Shown here piece after piece: positions 1 to 10,211 of a stretch of DNA of 64,000 bases. Made by a program: the position numbers and the translations under genes. Origin of the DNA: Pseudomonas gingeri (GTDB lineage: Bacteria > Pseudomonadota > Gammaproteobacteria > Pseudomonadales > Pseudomonadaceae); the NCBI RefSeq assembly GCF_013385635.1, contig NZ_JACAPR010000013.1:1-64000 (forward strand), written 5' to 3'. Within the stretch, counting starts at the first letter, position 1, and the number at the start of each line of letters is the position of its first letter. The notes under the pieces were generated by a model. The model did not search any database and was not told the origin of the DNA. It saw only the letters and a program-made list of their open reading frames with translations.

Positions 1-43
1 GCGAGTCCATCCAATTACAGGATTTGAGTCGTACTCGGACTCT

Positions 44-69
44 GTGGGAGCTGGCTTGCCAGCGATGAG
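44..69 (+). repeat. REP-like element downstream of the inositol operon
   Basis: A GTGGGAGCTGGCTTGCCAGCGA unit, a variant of the Pseudomonas REP consensus, lies just beyond the stop codon of the last gene of the minus-strand operon. Its core (CTGGC TT GCCAG) is a short hairpin. No intrinsic terminator with a T-run is visible beside it. Confidence 0.6.
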
Positions 70-85
70 ACCGGCACAGGCACTA

Positions 86-1108
86 CTAATCCAACCGCAC
101 CACCCTGGACTCTTGCGCGCTGAGCCGCGCGGCATCCAGCACCCGGGTGGTTTCCAGCGCGTCTTCAGGCAACACCGGCACGGGTCCGCGTCCGGCCACC
201 GCCTCCTGTAGCTGGCGGTAGAACTCTGGCCAGTTGCCGCGCTCGGACGGCACCTTTTCACGTTCGCGGCCTTGCTCGAACCAGCCCCAGTTACGGTGTT
301 CTTCCACCCCCCAGCGTTCGCCCTCGGTCTTTGGCGAGCGCCCGGCCAGCAGCGCCTCGCTCTGCACATCCAGGCCCGTGACGCTGTAGCTGCCGGACTC
401 GCCGGTGACGCGAAAACGCGGTCCCGGCAGATTCTGCACGGCATTGCCCCACAGGTGCGAAACCACCCCGTTGCGATGGCTCAGTGACAGAAAGAAATCA
501 TCATCGAGTCCCCCGTGAGCGGCGAGGAAATCCACCTCGGCATAGACCCGTGCCACCGGACCGAACAGTAGCAGCGCCTGGTCCACCAGGTGACTGCCGA
601 AATCACGCAGGATTCCCCCACCACCGGGATCGCCGACGCTGGCCGGGGCATAACGCTCAATCCGCGATTCGAAACGGCTGATCCGGCCCAAGGCGTTGGC
701 GGCAAGCATTTTGCGCACGGTAAGGAAGTCGGAATCCCAACGGCGGTTCTGGTAGACGCTGAGCAGCACGCCCTTGTCCCGTGCGGCCCGGATCAGCTCC
801 TCGGCCTCGCCGGCATCGACGGCGAAAGGCTTGTCGCTGACCACGCCGACACCCCGTTCGATGGCTTCGAGGATCAGTTCCCGGCGACCGGCGAGTGGCG
901 TGCAGATCACCGCGATATCGATACCGGCCTCGACCAGTTGCGCCAGGTTGTCGAACGCTGGCAGGCCGGGATGATCGGCGGCCAGCTGACGGCGTCGCCC
1001 GGCATCGCGACTGACCACACCGACAAAGGTCGCCCCCGTCAGGCTGGCCAGCAACGGCCCATGGAAATAACGGCCGCCATGGCCGTAGCCGACGAGTCCT
1101 ATACGCAT
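86..1108 (-). CDS. Gfo/Idh/MocA family oxidoreductase, second paralogue of the inositol operon
   Basis: NAD(P)-dependent dehydrogenase of about 340 residues, probably acting on an inositol isomer, an inosose or a related polyol. The N-terminal Rossmann fold shows GLVGYGHGG, followed by SDKPFA, the counterpart of the family EKP motif with its catalytic lysine, and RDFGSHLVDQ in the C-terminal substrate domain. I start at 1108 because AAAGGAG stands just upstream and MRIGLVGYG is the usual family N-terminus; an upstream in-frame extension looks non-coding. It is the last gene of the iol unit, 184 bp after iolG, with a REP pair in the gap. Exact substrate is unknown; scyllo-inositol, D-chiro-inositol or inosose reduction are reasonable guesses. 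Confidence 0.8.
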   Translation of the reverse strand: MRIGLVGYGHGGRYFHGPLLASLTGATFVGVVSRDAGRRRQLAADHPGLPAFDNLAQLVEAGIDIAVICTPLAGRRELILEAIERGVGVVSDKPFAVDAGEAEELIRAARDKGVLLSVYQNRRWDSDFLTVRKMLAANALGRISRFESRIERYAPASVGDPGGGGILRDFGSHLVDQALLLFGPVARVYAEVDFLAAHGGLDDDFFLSLSHRNGVVSHLWGNAVQNLPGPRFRVTGESGSYSVTGLDVQSEALLAGRSPKTEGERWGVEEHRNWGWFEQGREREKVPSERGNWPEFYRQLQEAVAGRGPVPVLPEDALETTRVLDAARLSAQESRVVRLD

Positions 1109-1171
1109 GACAAGCTCCTTTGCATGAGGGAATGCGGGTCGACCGCGATTTTTGCGGTGTTCATGACATCG

Positions 1172-1262
1172 CCTTCGCGGGCAGCCCGCTCCCGCAGTAT
1201 CCGTGTCGAACATGAGTCAAGCGTGCGACACAACCCTTGTGGGAGCGGGCTTGCCCGCGAAG
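1172..1262. repeat. Inverted REP pair (REPIN-like)
   Basis: Two REP cores face each other: CTTCGCGGGCAGCCCGCTCC at the left and GTGGGAGCGGGCTTGCCCGC at the right, separated by about 43 bp. They fill the gap between iolG and the downstream dehydrogenase gene and could form a long hairpin in the polycistronic mRNA. Confidence 0.75.
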
Positions 1263-1292
1263 AGGTCAGGCCTGCCAGCACAAGGCCCCGGA

Positions 1293-2345
<1,053 letters not shown>

Positions 2346-4283
2346 TCAGTACTGCCGGGCTTTCGCCAACTGGGCATTGAGGTTTTTCGCCACCGCATCG
2401 GTGCGTTCGCTGGTGGACACCTGCGCCACGCCGACCCGCCACCAGGACAGGTAGGAATGGATCATGGTCTTGGGCAGGACCTTGATATCGATCAGGGTCG
2501 ACACCGTCTGCAAGCGCGCATCGGCCAGGGCCGCGTGCAACTGTTCGAGGGTGCTGACCTTGTAGCTCTTGCAGCCATAGGCGGCGGCACTCATGGCGAA
2601 GTCCACCGGCACGAAGCCGCCGTCGAGCTGGCCGGTCTGCGGATTGCGATAGCGGAACTCGGTGCCGAAGCTGTCCATGCCGTTGCCCATCTGCAAGTTG
2701 TTGATGCAGCCGAAGCTCATGTTGTCGAGCAGGATCACATTGATCTTGCGTCGCTCCTGGATCGAGGTCGCCAGTTCCGAGTGCAGCATCAGGTAGGAAC
2801 CATCGCCGACCAGAGCGTAGACCTCGCGTGCCGGCTCGGCGAGTTTCACCCCCAGCGCGGCATTGATCTCGTACCCCATGCACGAATAGCCATATTCGAC
2901 GTGGTAGGTATTGATCCCCTTGCTGCGCCACGCCCGTTGCAGGTCGCCCGGCAGGCTGCCGGCCGCGGCGACGATCACCGCATCGTCGGCCAGGGTCTGG
3001 TTGAGTACGCCGAGCACCCGGCTCTGGGTCAGGCAGGAACCGGTCAGCTCGATAAACTCGCGCAGCACCGCCGGATCGGTGTGATCGTTGACCTCCGGGA
3101 CGAAGTCCGTGGCCTGGTACTCGACCTGGTAGACCCGTTCGATTTCCTCGTCGAGCCGTGCCCTGGCCTGTTGCGGCCGGTCTCCCCAGCCGGAGCGGTA
3201 GCCCGAGTCGGCCAGGGCCGCGGACAGCGCCTGCAGACCGCAGCGGGCGTCGGCCAGCAGTTGCACGCCATCGAGTTTCACGGCATCGCAGGGACTGATA
3301 TTGAGGTTGAGGAACTCGACCTGCGGATGCTGGAACAGCCATTTCGACGATGTGGTGAAGTCGCTGTAGCGGGTACCGATGCCGATGATCAGGTCGGCAT
3401 CCCGGGCCAGCAGGTTGGCCGCCAGGCAGCCGGTCTCGCCGATGCCGCCGACGTTCAGCGGGTGCGCCGAAACGATCGCGCTCTTGCCTGCCTGGGTCTC
3501 GGCGAAGGGAATGTCGAAACGCTCGGCAAAGGCCTGCAAAGCCGCACCGGCGCCGGAGTAACGCACTCCGCCGCCACAGATGATCAGCGGTGTGCGCTTG
3601 CCCTTGAGCAGGGCCACGGCGTCGTCGAGCATGGCTTCGCTGGCCGGCCGGCGCTCGATGCGATGCACGCGTTTCTGCAGGAAATAGTCCGGGTAGTCAT
3701 AGGCCTCGGCCTGGACATCCTGGGGCAAGGCCAGGGTCACCGCGCCGGTTTCCGCCGGATCGGTGAGCACGCGCATGGCCTGGATCGCCGCGCTCATCAG
3801 CTGTTCCGGACGGTTGATCCGGTCCCAGTATTTGCTCACGGCCTTGAACGCGTCGTTGGTACTGATGCTCAGGTCGTGGAACTGTTCGATCTGCTGCAGC
3901 ACCGGGTCGGGCTGGCGACTGGCATAGACATCCCCCGGCAGCAGCAACAGCGGGATGCGGTTGGCGGTGGCCGTGGCGGCCGCGGTCAGCATGTTCGCCG
4001 CCCCTGGCCCGACGGACGACGTGCAGGCGTAGATCCGGCGCCGCAGGTGCTGCTTGGCGAAACCGATGGCGGCATGGGCCATGCCCTGCTCGTTGCGGCC
4101 CTGGTGCACCACCAGACCGCCGCTGTCCTGCTCCAGCGCCTGGCCCAGGCCGAGGACATTGCCGTGACCGAAAATGGTGAAGACCCCGGCAACGAACTTG
4201 CTCTGTACCCCGTCGACCTCGACATACTGGTTATCGAGGAATTTCACCAGGGCCTGGGCCATGGTCAGTCGTGTCGTGCTCAT
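2346..4283 (-). CDS. iolD: 3D-(3,5/4)-trihydroxycyclohexane-1,2-dione acylhydrolase (ring opening)
   Basis: Thiamin-diphosphate enzyme of the acetolactate-synthase fold that hydrolytically opens the ring of trihydroxycyclohexane-1,2-dione to give 5-deoxy-D-glucuronate. At 645 residues it has normal family length. Visible features: N-terminal Pyr domain with [13 protein letters not shown] and the conserved Glu of NEQGMAHAA, and a C-terminal PP domain with the ThDP/Mg motif VGDGSYLML leading to the downstream Asn of ILLDN. The start ATG overlaps the stop of iolI by 4 bp (ATGA), so the two genes are translationally coupled. Identification is secure from motif and operon context. Confidence 0.93.
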   Translation of the reverse strand: MSTTRLTMAQALVKFLDNQYVEVDGVQSKFVAGVFTIFGHGNVLGLGQALEQDSGGLVVHQGRNEQGMAHAAIGFAKQHLRRRIYACTSSVGPGAANMLTAAATATANRIPLLLLPGDVYASRQPDPVLQQIEQFHDLSISTNDAFKAVSKYWDRINRPEQLMSAAIQAMRVLTDPAETGAVTLALPQDVQAEAYDYPDYFLQKRVHRIERRPASEAMLDDAVALLKGKRTPLIICGGGVRYSGAGAALQAFAERFDIPFAETQAGKSAIVSAHPLNVGGIGETGCLAANLLARDADLIIGIGTRYSDFTTSSKWLFQHPQVEFLNLNISPCDAVKLDGVQLLADARCGLQALSAALADSGYRSGWGDRPQQARARLDEEIERVYQVEYQATDFVPEVNDHTDPAVLREFIELTGSCLTQSRVLGVLNQTLADDAVIVAAAGSLPGDLQRAWRSKGINTYHVEYGYSCMGYEINAALGVKLAEPAREVYALVGDGSYLMLHSELATSIQERRKINVILLDNMSFGCINNLQMGNGMDSFGTEFRYRNPQTGQLDGGFVPVDFAMSAAAYGCKSYKVSTLEQLHAALADARLQTVSTLIDIKVLPKTMIHSYLSWWRVGVAQVSTSERTDAVAKNLNAQLAKARQY

Positions 4284-5104
4284 GCAGCCACCTTGCTGTT
4301 CAGATGATCCATGCTCGCGCCCAGGGCCCGGCGGATATCCTCCAGGCCGTGAACGCTCTCGGCGAACGGTTCGAAGGACAGGTGCCCGTTGTAGCCATTG
4401 GCGAGCAAGTGACGGATCTGCGTGGCGTTACCGAGAATATCCGCCTCGCCCACCAGGACCCGATGGCCATCACGAATGGTCGCCAGTGGTGCCTGGGCAT
4501 CCTCAACGCCGGAGATGTGCACCAGACCGGTCAGTTCGGGGAAAAATTCCTCCTCGCCCGCCAGGTGGTGATGAAAGGTGTCGTGGACCAGGCGGAACAC
4601 ATCCAGCCCGCCAATGGCCTTGATGGCATCCACCGCCTGGCGTTTGCGCCGCAATGAGCACTCCTCGAAGCCCAGTGGCTCGATAAAACCGAGAATGCCG
4701 TATTCGCGCAGGATCGGCGCCAGTTCGCTCAATGCCGTGCGCAAGCCCGTGGCGCGTTCGGCGGCATTGCGTGGGTCGGCACGGTCGTTCAACGGGCACA
4801 TGACCAGCGCCTCGGCCCCACAGTCATGGGCATAACTCGCCAGCCGGATGGCCTGGGCACGGCGCTCGTCATTCCAGACATCAAAGGGATACAGGGCGTT
4901 GATGGACAGTACCCGCAGGCCTTGCGCGGCACACAGGCGGCGAATGTCCCGGGGCGAACTGCCGTCCTCGATCTCGATGCCCGCGAGGTCGTTGCGGATC
5001 TCGATGGCATCGGCCCCGAGGCCGACCGCCAGGGCGATGAAGTCCGCCAAGGCAAGACGTGGGGCAACCATACGATTCAGGGCGAAACGCAGGGGCTGGC
5101 GCAT
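4280..5104 (-). CDS. iolI: TIM-barrel sugar phosphate isomerase/epimerase, probable inosose isomerase
   Basis: 274-residue protein of the xylose-isomerase-like TIM-barrel family. In inositol operons this member interconverts inososes (2-keto-myo-inositol and 1-keto-D-chiro-inositol), feeding D-chiro-inositol into the pathway. Family features include [36 protein letters not shown] (metal-ligand Glu) and [13 protein letters not shown] (Asp/His ligands). It sits between iolB (35 bp upstream) and iolD (4 bp overlap). The start is ATG with GGAG upstream, and AACAACAA at 5107-5114 immediately precedes it, a candidate Crc/Hfq site. Substrate assignment is by context; closely related barrels have other isomerase or epimerase roles. 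Confidence 0.78.
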   Translation of the reverse strand: MRQPLRFALNRMVAPRLALADFIALAVGLGADAIEIRNDLAGIEIEDGSSPRDIRRLCAAQGLRVLSINALYPFDVWNDERRAQAIRLASYAHDCGAEALVMCPLNDRADPRNAAERATGLRTALSELAPILREYGILGFIEPLGFEECSLRRKRQAVDAIKAIGGLDVFRLVHDTFHHHLAGEEEFFPELTGLVHISGVEDAQAPLATIRDGHRVLVGEADILGNATQIRHLLANGYNGHLSFEPFAESVHGLEDIRRALGASMDHLNSKVAA

Positions 5105-5139
5105 TATTGTTGTTCTCCGTGGGCAAGGGCTGGCATTCG

Positions 5140-5949
5140 TCAGAGGTCCATCAACCAGGCGTGTTGCGGGTCGTTGTGGAACTGCCAGACGCGCTTGGGG
5201 CCGGCCATCACGTTCAGGTAATAGGACTCGTAGCCGTACGGCACGCTGACCGGGTGATATCCCTTGGGCACCACCACCAGGTCGCTGTTCTCCACGGCCA
5301 TGGCCTGGTCGAGGCTGCGGTCGTCGGTGTAGACCCGCTGGAAGACAAAGCCCTGGGGCGGGTTGACCTGGTGGTAGTAGGTTTCCTCCAGGAAGCTCTG
5401 GTGCGGCAGGTCGTCGGTGTCGTGTTTGTGCGGCGGGTAGCTGGAAGAATGCCCCGACGGCGTGCGCACCTCGACCACCAGCAGTGAATGCGCCGGTTCA
5501 CTGTCGGGCAGAATGTCGCAGACATAACGGGTATTGGCGCCCTTGCCGCGCACGCTGCGCTTCATGCCTTCGGGTCGGATCAGGCGTGCCGGCAGCGTCG
5601 CGGACGCCGAGCCCGGTGCCGCGCAGACGGCGATCTGCACATCGCTCAAGGCAGTAATCCTGGCTTGACTGTGGGGCGGCAGGTACGCGGCATAGGGCGA
5701 CTTGTCCTCGAACACCGAATGACGTTCACCGATATTGTCCCAGTGAAAGGCACCCTGCCCCGGCGTCTCGCCCTGGATATCGACCCGCCCGGACAGCAGC
5801 ACCAGGCACAGCTCGCGGTCATCGGCGCTGACCGGCAGGCTTTCACCCAGGCTCAGGCGATAGGCGGCGAATCCCACGTACTCCAGGGCGCCGGCGGGCA
5901 AGGCGACCATCTGTTGGCCACGGGGTGAACTCTTGACCAGCAGATTCAT
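5140..5949 (-). CDS. iolB: 5-deoxy-glucuronate isomerase
   Basis: Converts 5-deoxy-D-glucuronate to 2-deoxy-5-keto-D-gluconate (DKG). The 269-residue protein is a bicupin of the KduI/IolB family and has normal family length. The metal-binding cupin segment is visible as YPPHKHDTDDLPHQ followed by LEETYYHQV, giving the expected His/Glu ligands. Its start codon overlaps the iolE stop by 4 bp, and iolI follows 35 bp later. No anomaly in length or codon use. Confidence 0.92.
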   Translation of the reverse strand: MNLLVKSSPRGQQMVALPAGALEYVGFAAYRLSLGESLPVSADDRELCLVLLSGRVDIQGETPGQGAFHWDNIGERHSVFEDKSPYAAYLPPHSQARITALSDVQIAVCAAPGSASATLPARLIRPEGMKRSVRGKGANTRYVCDILPDSEPAHSLLVVEVRTPSGHSSSYPPHKHDTDDLPHQSFLEETYYHQVNPPQGFVFQRVYTDDRSLDQAMAVENSDLVVVPKGYHPVSVPYGYESYYLNVMAGPKRVWQFHNDPQHAWLMDL

Positions 5950-6839
5950 GGCGCGATCCTCTCGTTGAGCAGTGCCCGCAGGGTGTCATAGCCTTTTTTC
6001 GCGTAGGCGTAACTCGGTGCCACCGCCGGATCCTGCTCCGCCTCGACCACCAGCCAGCCCTGATAGCCGGCGGCCAGCAACACATCGAGCAACGCGGCAA
6101 AATCGATATCGCCGTCGCCCGGCACGGTGAAGGTGCCGTTGATGATGCAGTCCGGGAAACTCCAGAGTTGGTTGCGCGCCAGTTGCACCACCGGCTTGCG
6201 CACATCCTTGAAATGCACGTGGCAGATGCGCCCGATATGCTTGCGCAGGACATCCAGCGGTTCGCCACCACCCATGTAGCAGTGCCCCGAATCGAACAGC
6301 AGGCCGACTTCCGGGCCGGTCAGGCGCATCAGGGTATCGATGTCCGTCGGCGACTCGACATAGGCGCCCATGTGATGGTGGTAGGCCAGGCGTACGCCCC
6401 GGGACAAGGTGAACCGCGCCAGTTCGGTGAGTTTGTCGGCGTAGACCTGCCAGGCCTGTTCAGTGTGAAAGCGTGGCCGTTCGACCAGGCGGATGCGCTG
6501 GCCCTGGATCGAGTCGGCGACTTCACCGTAGACCAGCACCTTGGCGCCGTTCTGTGCCAGCAACTCGACATGGCTGGCGATGGCGTCGATTTCCTCGGCG
6601 GCGCAACGCTGTGCCAGACGGCTGGAGTACCAGCCTGAGACCAGGGCCAGGCCATAAGGACGCAGGACATCGCCGACCCCCTTGGCATCCTTGGGAAACT
6701 TGCCGTTGAGTTCGAAGCCCTCGTAGCCGATGGCCTGGCCTTCGCTCAAGGCGGTGCTCAGGGGCGTTTCGCCGCCGAGGGAAGGCAAGTCGTCATTGCT
6801 CCAGGAAATCGGGTTGATGCCAATACGGATAGCGGGCAT
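5946..6839 (-). CDS. iolE: myo-inosose-2 dehydratase
   Basis: Dehydrates scyllo-inosose to 3D-(3,5/4)-trihydroxycyclohexane-1,2-dione. The product, about 297 residues, is a TIM barrel of the AP-endonuclease-2 fold. Conserved metal-site segments are EGFELNGKFP, AYHHHMGAYVE, LLFDSGHCYMGG and CHVHFKDVRKP. I start at 6839 (MPAIRIGINPISW), preceded by AAAGGTG; the 23 in-frame residues upstream run into a repeat element. AACAACAA at 6855-6862, close to the ribosome-binding site, is a candidate Crc/Hfq motif. A 102-bp repeat separates it from iolC, so iolE may also be expressed or processed separately. Confidence 0.92.
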   Translation of the reverse strand: MPAIRIGINPISWSNDDLPSLGGETPLSTALSEGQAIGYEGFELNGKFPKDAKGVGDVLRPYGLALVSGWYSSRLAQRCAAEEIDAIASHVELLAQNGAKVLVYGEVADSIQGQRIRLVERPRFHTEQAWQVYADKLTELARFTLSRGVRLAYHHHMGAYVESPTDIDTLMRLTGPEVGLLFDSGHCYMGGGEPLDVLRKHIGRICHVHFKDVRKPVVQLARNQLWSFPDCIINGTFTVPGDGDIDFAALLDVLLAAGYQGWLVVEAEQDPAVAPSYAYAKKGYDTLRALLNERIAP

Positions 6840-6877
6840 GGACTGCACCTTTTCTTGTTGTTCAACAGACGCTTCTC

Positions 6878-6979
6878 GATCGTTCCCACGCTCCGCGTGG
6901 GAATGCATATCGTGACGCTCTGCGTCACTGGACGCGGAGCGTCCATGGCTGCGTTACCACGCGGAACGTGGGAACGATC
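6878..6979. repeat. About 100-bp palindromic intergenic repeat, copy A
   Basis: Begins GATCGTTCCCACGCTCCGCG and ends with the inverted complement CGTGGGAACGATC. Inner arms (GTGACGC/GCGTCAC and GGACGC/GCGTCC) are further short palindromes, so the whole folds as a branched hairpin. Two more copies occur at 41727-41852 and 58090-58196. This one lies in the iolC-iolE gap inside the operon. Confidence 0.85.
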
Positions 6980-6997
6980 ATCAAATTGGTTTCCATC

Positions 6998-8935
6998 TCA
7001 GGCCCTGGCTTCACGCCAGGCATCGATCAACTGCACGAAAATCGCCTGCACCGCGCGAATCAGCCCTTCGTCGTCGATTTCCCCCGCCAGCCAGGCCCGG
7101 CTCGGCTCATGGTGGATCGTACGACCGACCGCGAATCCGCGACAGGTGCTGCTGCTACGGGCCTGGCGAAAGCCTTCGGCAAGGGCCTCGGCCGGTGCAT
7201 TGAGGCCGAGCAGGACGACGCCACGGCAGTACGGGTCGCGCTCCTGGATCAGGGCATCGAGACGCTGCCACTCCTCTGCGCTCTGCGCCTCGATCTTCCA
7301 CCAGGCCGGGAAGATGCCCAGGTTGTACAGGCGCTTGAGCGCGCGATAGAGCACATCGGGATGGGACGAAGGATGATCCTTGGGCGGGATGATCTCCAGC
7401 AGCAGCTCATGACCACTGACCTGGGATGCCTGGTACAGCCCGAGGATCTGCGCTTCCTGTTCCAGGCGCAGCATCGGCTCGTCATCGGGATGGTATTGCA
7501 CCAGGCACTTGATGATCTGCTCCCGGGGCCAACCGATCAGGTTGCTGCCGACGGAGCGCCCGTGCTCGAACGCCAGCGGCCGCGAACCCTGGACTTCCAC
7601 CGGACGCGCGACCCACCAGCCACGCCCGGTCGCGGCATTGAGGGCGTCCTGGCCAAAGCGCTGGTCCGCCAGCAGGCCGATATCCGCCGCCACGCCCTGG
7701 TCTTGCAGATCGGCCTCGACCCGCTCCACCGCCTGGATGAACAGTTGCTTGAGATGACTGATACAGGCCGGATCGCGCCCGCCCTGCTGCGCCAGCTCCA
7801 CCAGTTGCCCGCGATGATCGAAGGCAAAGATGAACAGTTGCTTCCAGGATTTGCGCGGCACGCTGACCTGATGCAGGCGTTGCAGCAACAGGTCCTGGTC
7901 AGGCCGGGTAATCGGCACCGGGCTGCTGAACAGGTAATCCAGTTCGGCCCGGGTCGGCATCGCCGGGGCGCAGGCATGCCGGGAAACCACCAGGCCACCG
8001 CAGGCATTGGCCAGGCGACAGCATTGTTCGTCGTCGGCACCTTCCAGCCAGCCACTGAGGAAACCGGCCATGAAAGCATCGCCGGCCCCCAGCACATTCA
8101 GCACTTCAACCCGCACGCCCGGATAGATCGCACCGTCTTCCAGGCGGGCCGGAATCGCCCCGTGGATCACCGTGCAACCTTGCGGGCCGAGCTTGACCAC
8201 CAGGGTCGCGGCAGTCAGTTCGCGTACCCGGCGCAAGGCCGCGAGCAAGTCGGTCGAGCCGCCGGCGATCAGGAACTCCTCTTCGGTCCCGACGATCAGG
8301 TCGAAGCGCGGCAGGATCTTCTGTACATGGGCACTGACCTGCTGGTCGGCGACAAAGCGGGTTTCACCGTCAGCCTTGCCGGCCAGGCCCCAGAGCACCG
8401 GGCGGTAGTCGATGTCGAGCACACGCCTGACCTGATGCTTCTCGGCGTAGTCGAGGGCCTGGACGCTGGCGTTGTAGACCCCTTCGGTGGAGAAATGCGT
8501 GCCGGTGATCAGCAGGGATTTGCTCGAAGCGATAAAGCTTTCGGCAATGTCTTCGGCACGCAGTGCCATATCGGCGCAGTTTTCCCGGTAGAACACCAGG
8601 GGGAAGGTTTCGCGGTCCTTGATCCCGAGCAGGACCAGGGCGGTCAGGCGTTGCGGGTCGACGGTGATGCCACTGACATCACAGCCTTCGCGGGCCAGGG
8701 ACTCCAGGAGGAAGCGGCCCATGTGATCGTCGCCGACCCGGCTCAACATGGCTGACTTGAGTCCCAGGCGGGCGGTCCCGAAGGCAATGTTGGCGGAAGA
8801 GCCGCCGAGGTACTTGGCGAAGCTGCTCACATCCTCCAACCGTGCACCGACCTGTTGCGCGTAAAGATCGACGCCCAGGCGTCCGAGGCAGATCAGATCC
8901 AATTGACGCCCATTGGCAAAACGAGTCTGGCCCAT
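6998..8935 (-). CDS. iolC: 5-dehydro-2-deoxygluconokinase fused to DUF2090 aldolase-like domain
   Basis: About 645 residues, roughly twice a simple IolC. Residues about 10-320 form a PfkB/ribokinase-fold kinase (KYLGGSSANIAFGTARLG near the N-terminus, LNVLGAGDAFMAGFLSGW with the catalytic Asp) that phosphorylates DKG. The C-terminal half (from about IFAFDHRGQL) is a DUF2090 domain, expected to act as the IolJ-type aldolase giving dihydroxyacetone phosphate and malonate semialdehyde. No separate iolJ is seen here, which fits the fusion. Start at 8935 has AGGAG upstream and an AAAAATAA motif (8947-8954) beside it. It is the first gene of the iol operon, divergent from the RpiR regulator. Confidence 0.9.
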   Translation of the reverse strand: MGQTRFANGRQLDLICLGRLGVDLYAQQVGARLEDVSSFAKYLGGSSANIAFGTARLGLKSAMLSRVGDDHMGRFLLESLAREGCDVSGITVDPQRLTALVLLGIKDRETFPLVFYRENCADMALRAEDIAESFIASSKSLLITGTHFSTEGVYNASVQALDYAEKHQVRRVLDIDYRPVLWGLAGKADGETRFVADQQVSAHVQKILPRFDLIVGTEEEFLIAGGSTDLLAALRRVRELTAATLVVKLGPQGCTVIHGAIPARLEDGAIYPGVRVEVLNVLGAGDAFMAGFLSGWLEGADDEQCCRLANACGGLVVSRHACAPAMPTRAELDYLFSSPVPITRPDQDLLLQRLHQVSVPRKSWKQLFIFAFDHRGQLVELAQQGGRDPACISHLKQLFIQAVERVEADLQDQGVAADIGLLADQRFGQDALNAATGRGWWVARPVEVQGSRPLAFEHGRSVGSNLIGWPREQIIKCLVQYHPDDEPMLRLEQEAQILGLYQASQVSGHELLLEIIPPKDHPSSHPDVLYRALKRLYNLGIFPAWWKIEAQSAEEWQRLDALIQERDPYCRGVVLLGLNAPAEALAEGFRQARSSSTCRGFAVGRTIHHEPSRAWLAGEIDDEGLIRAVQAIFVQLIDAWREARA

Positions 8936-9241
8936 GCTGGCTCCTGTTATTTTTATCAGTCGGCGCCCCTCGCCCGAGCGGCGAGACACACGCTTGGTGG
9001 ATGCAGACTAAAACGTCTGGCGGAGCCAATCAATATTTTTTCTATATATTTTTTATGTAGAATATTTTTTCCAATAAGCTCCAACAAAGTCACTCCGGTC
9101 AGGGTGCATCGATTCAGCCCGGCCGCCGGTCCCCATGGCGACGCTTTTTTTTGCGCCTACCCTGTAGACTGCGCAAGCCAACCTATTGTCAAGGGCCGGA
9201 CACATGCCCTGCCCTAAAAGAACAAGCCAGAAGGATTCACT
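8936..9241. promoter_or_regulatory. Divergent iolC / iolR control region
   Basis: 306 bp between the divergent iolC and rpiR-type genes. The stretch 9028-9075 is strikingly AT-rich against the GC-rich background and carries two near-identical 13-mers, CAATATTTTTTCT (9031-9043) and GAATATTTTTTCC (9060-9072), whose starts are 29 bp apart. Read on the minus strand, the second gives GGAA-N6-TTCT, one base from the GGAA-N6-TTCC motif reported for rhizobial IolR. These are candidate regulator operators. AAGAACAA at 9218-9225 precedes the regulator's AAGGA ribosome-binding site. Confidence 0.5.
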
Positions 9242-10156
9242 ATGTCCAGCACCGATCAGCCGGCTTCGACCTCGCCTGTCGGCGACCTCCCCAGCCCCCC
9301 GATCAATGCCGAACGCCTGTTGCAACTGATCACCGAGGAGTACGAGGACCTGCCCCGCCAGCTCAAGCGTATCGCCAGCTACATGAGCCAGCAGAGTGAC
9401 CGGATCATGGTCGATCGGATCAGCGATATCGCCCGCGAATGCGAAGTGCATCCCTCGGCGATCGTGCGCTTTTCCCAGCGCTTCGGCTTCAGCGGCTTCA
9501 GCGAAATGCAGGCGCTGTTCCGCGAGGCCTATACCCACAAGACCACGCCGGTACAGAACTACCAGCAACGCATCCGCAGCATGATTGCCAACAAGTCGCA
9601 GAAAGCCAGCGGCGGCGACCTGGCGCGCGAGTGCGTCAACGCCACGCTGTCGGGGATCGAGCGGCTGGGCCTGGAGCTCGACGATGAAGCGTTCGAAAAG
9701 GCCGTGGACCTGGTGGTCAACGCCGACAATATCTATGTGGTCGGCGTGCGCCGCTCGTTCGCCGTGGCCGACTACCTGGTCTACAACCTGCAACACACCA
9801 ACAAGCGCATCCACCTGGTGTCCGGGCTGGGCGGCAGCTACCGCGAGCAGATGCGCAGCGTGCGGGCCAACGACCTGGTGATCGCCATCAGCTTCACGCC
9901 CTATGGCAAGGAAACCCAGCACTGCCTGCGCATTGCCCAGCACCACCAGGCCAAGACCCTGATCATCACCGACAGCAATCTGTCGCCCCTGGCCAAGCGG
10001 GCCAATACGGTGTTGCTGGTCAATGAGGGCAGTTCCTTCGCCTTCCGCTCCCTGAGCGCCACGCTGTGCCTGTGCCAGGCACTGTTCATTGCCGTGGCCT
10101 ACCGGCTGGAACTGAAGATGGATGAAATCCATGAGCAGGTCGGGTTCGAGGACTGA
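9242..10156 (+). CDS. iolR: RpiR/MurR family transcriptional regulator of the inositol operon
   Basis: 304-residue regulator with an N-terminal RpiR-type helix-turn-helix (about residues 20-100; DISDIARECEVHPSAIVRFSQRFGFSGF is split as ISDIARECEVHPS and AIVRFSQRFGFSGF) and a C-terminal SIS sugar-binding domain (about 130-280; IYVVGVRRSFAVADYL, GLGGSYREQM, VIAISFTPYGKET). Probably represses the divergent iolC operon and releases it on binding an inositol metabolite. ATG at 9242 follows AAGGA. A strong hairpin terminator at 10180-10211 ends its transcript. The symbol is by analogy with rhizobial IolR, which is also RpiR-type. Confidence 0.85.
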   Translation: MSSTDQPASTSPVGDLPSPPINAERLLQLITEEYEDLPRQLKRIASYMSQQSDRIMVDRISDIARECEVHPSAIVRFSQRFGFSGFSEMQALFREAYTHKTTPVQNYQQRIRSMIANKSQKASGGDLARECVNATLSGIERLGLELDDEAFEKAVDLVVNADNIYVVGVRRSFAVADYLVYNLQHTNKRIHLVSGLGGSYREQMRSVRANDLVIAISFTPYGKETQHCLRIAQHHQAKTLIITDSNLSPLAKRANTVLLVNEGSSFAFRSLSATLCLCQALFIAVAYRLELKMDEIHEQVGFED

Positions 10157-10179
10157 GGGTTTCTCTCGTGCTAAAAAAG

Positions 10180-10211
10180 CCTCTGGTAACAAGGTGTTAC
10201 ACGAGGTTTTT
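10180..10211 (+). terminator. Intrinsic terminator of the RpiR-type gene
   Basis: Stem CCTC-TG-GTAAC, loop AAGGT, then GTTAC-AC-GAGG followed by TTTTTAT. It lies 24 bp after the regulator's stop codon. Confidence 0.8.

Noticed and set aside
6968-8755. 595-codon plus-strand open frame antisense to iolC
   Set aside because: Shadow of a certain kinase/aldolase gene; no ribosome-binding site or recognisable domain.
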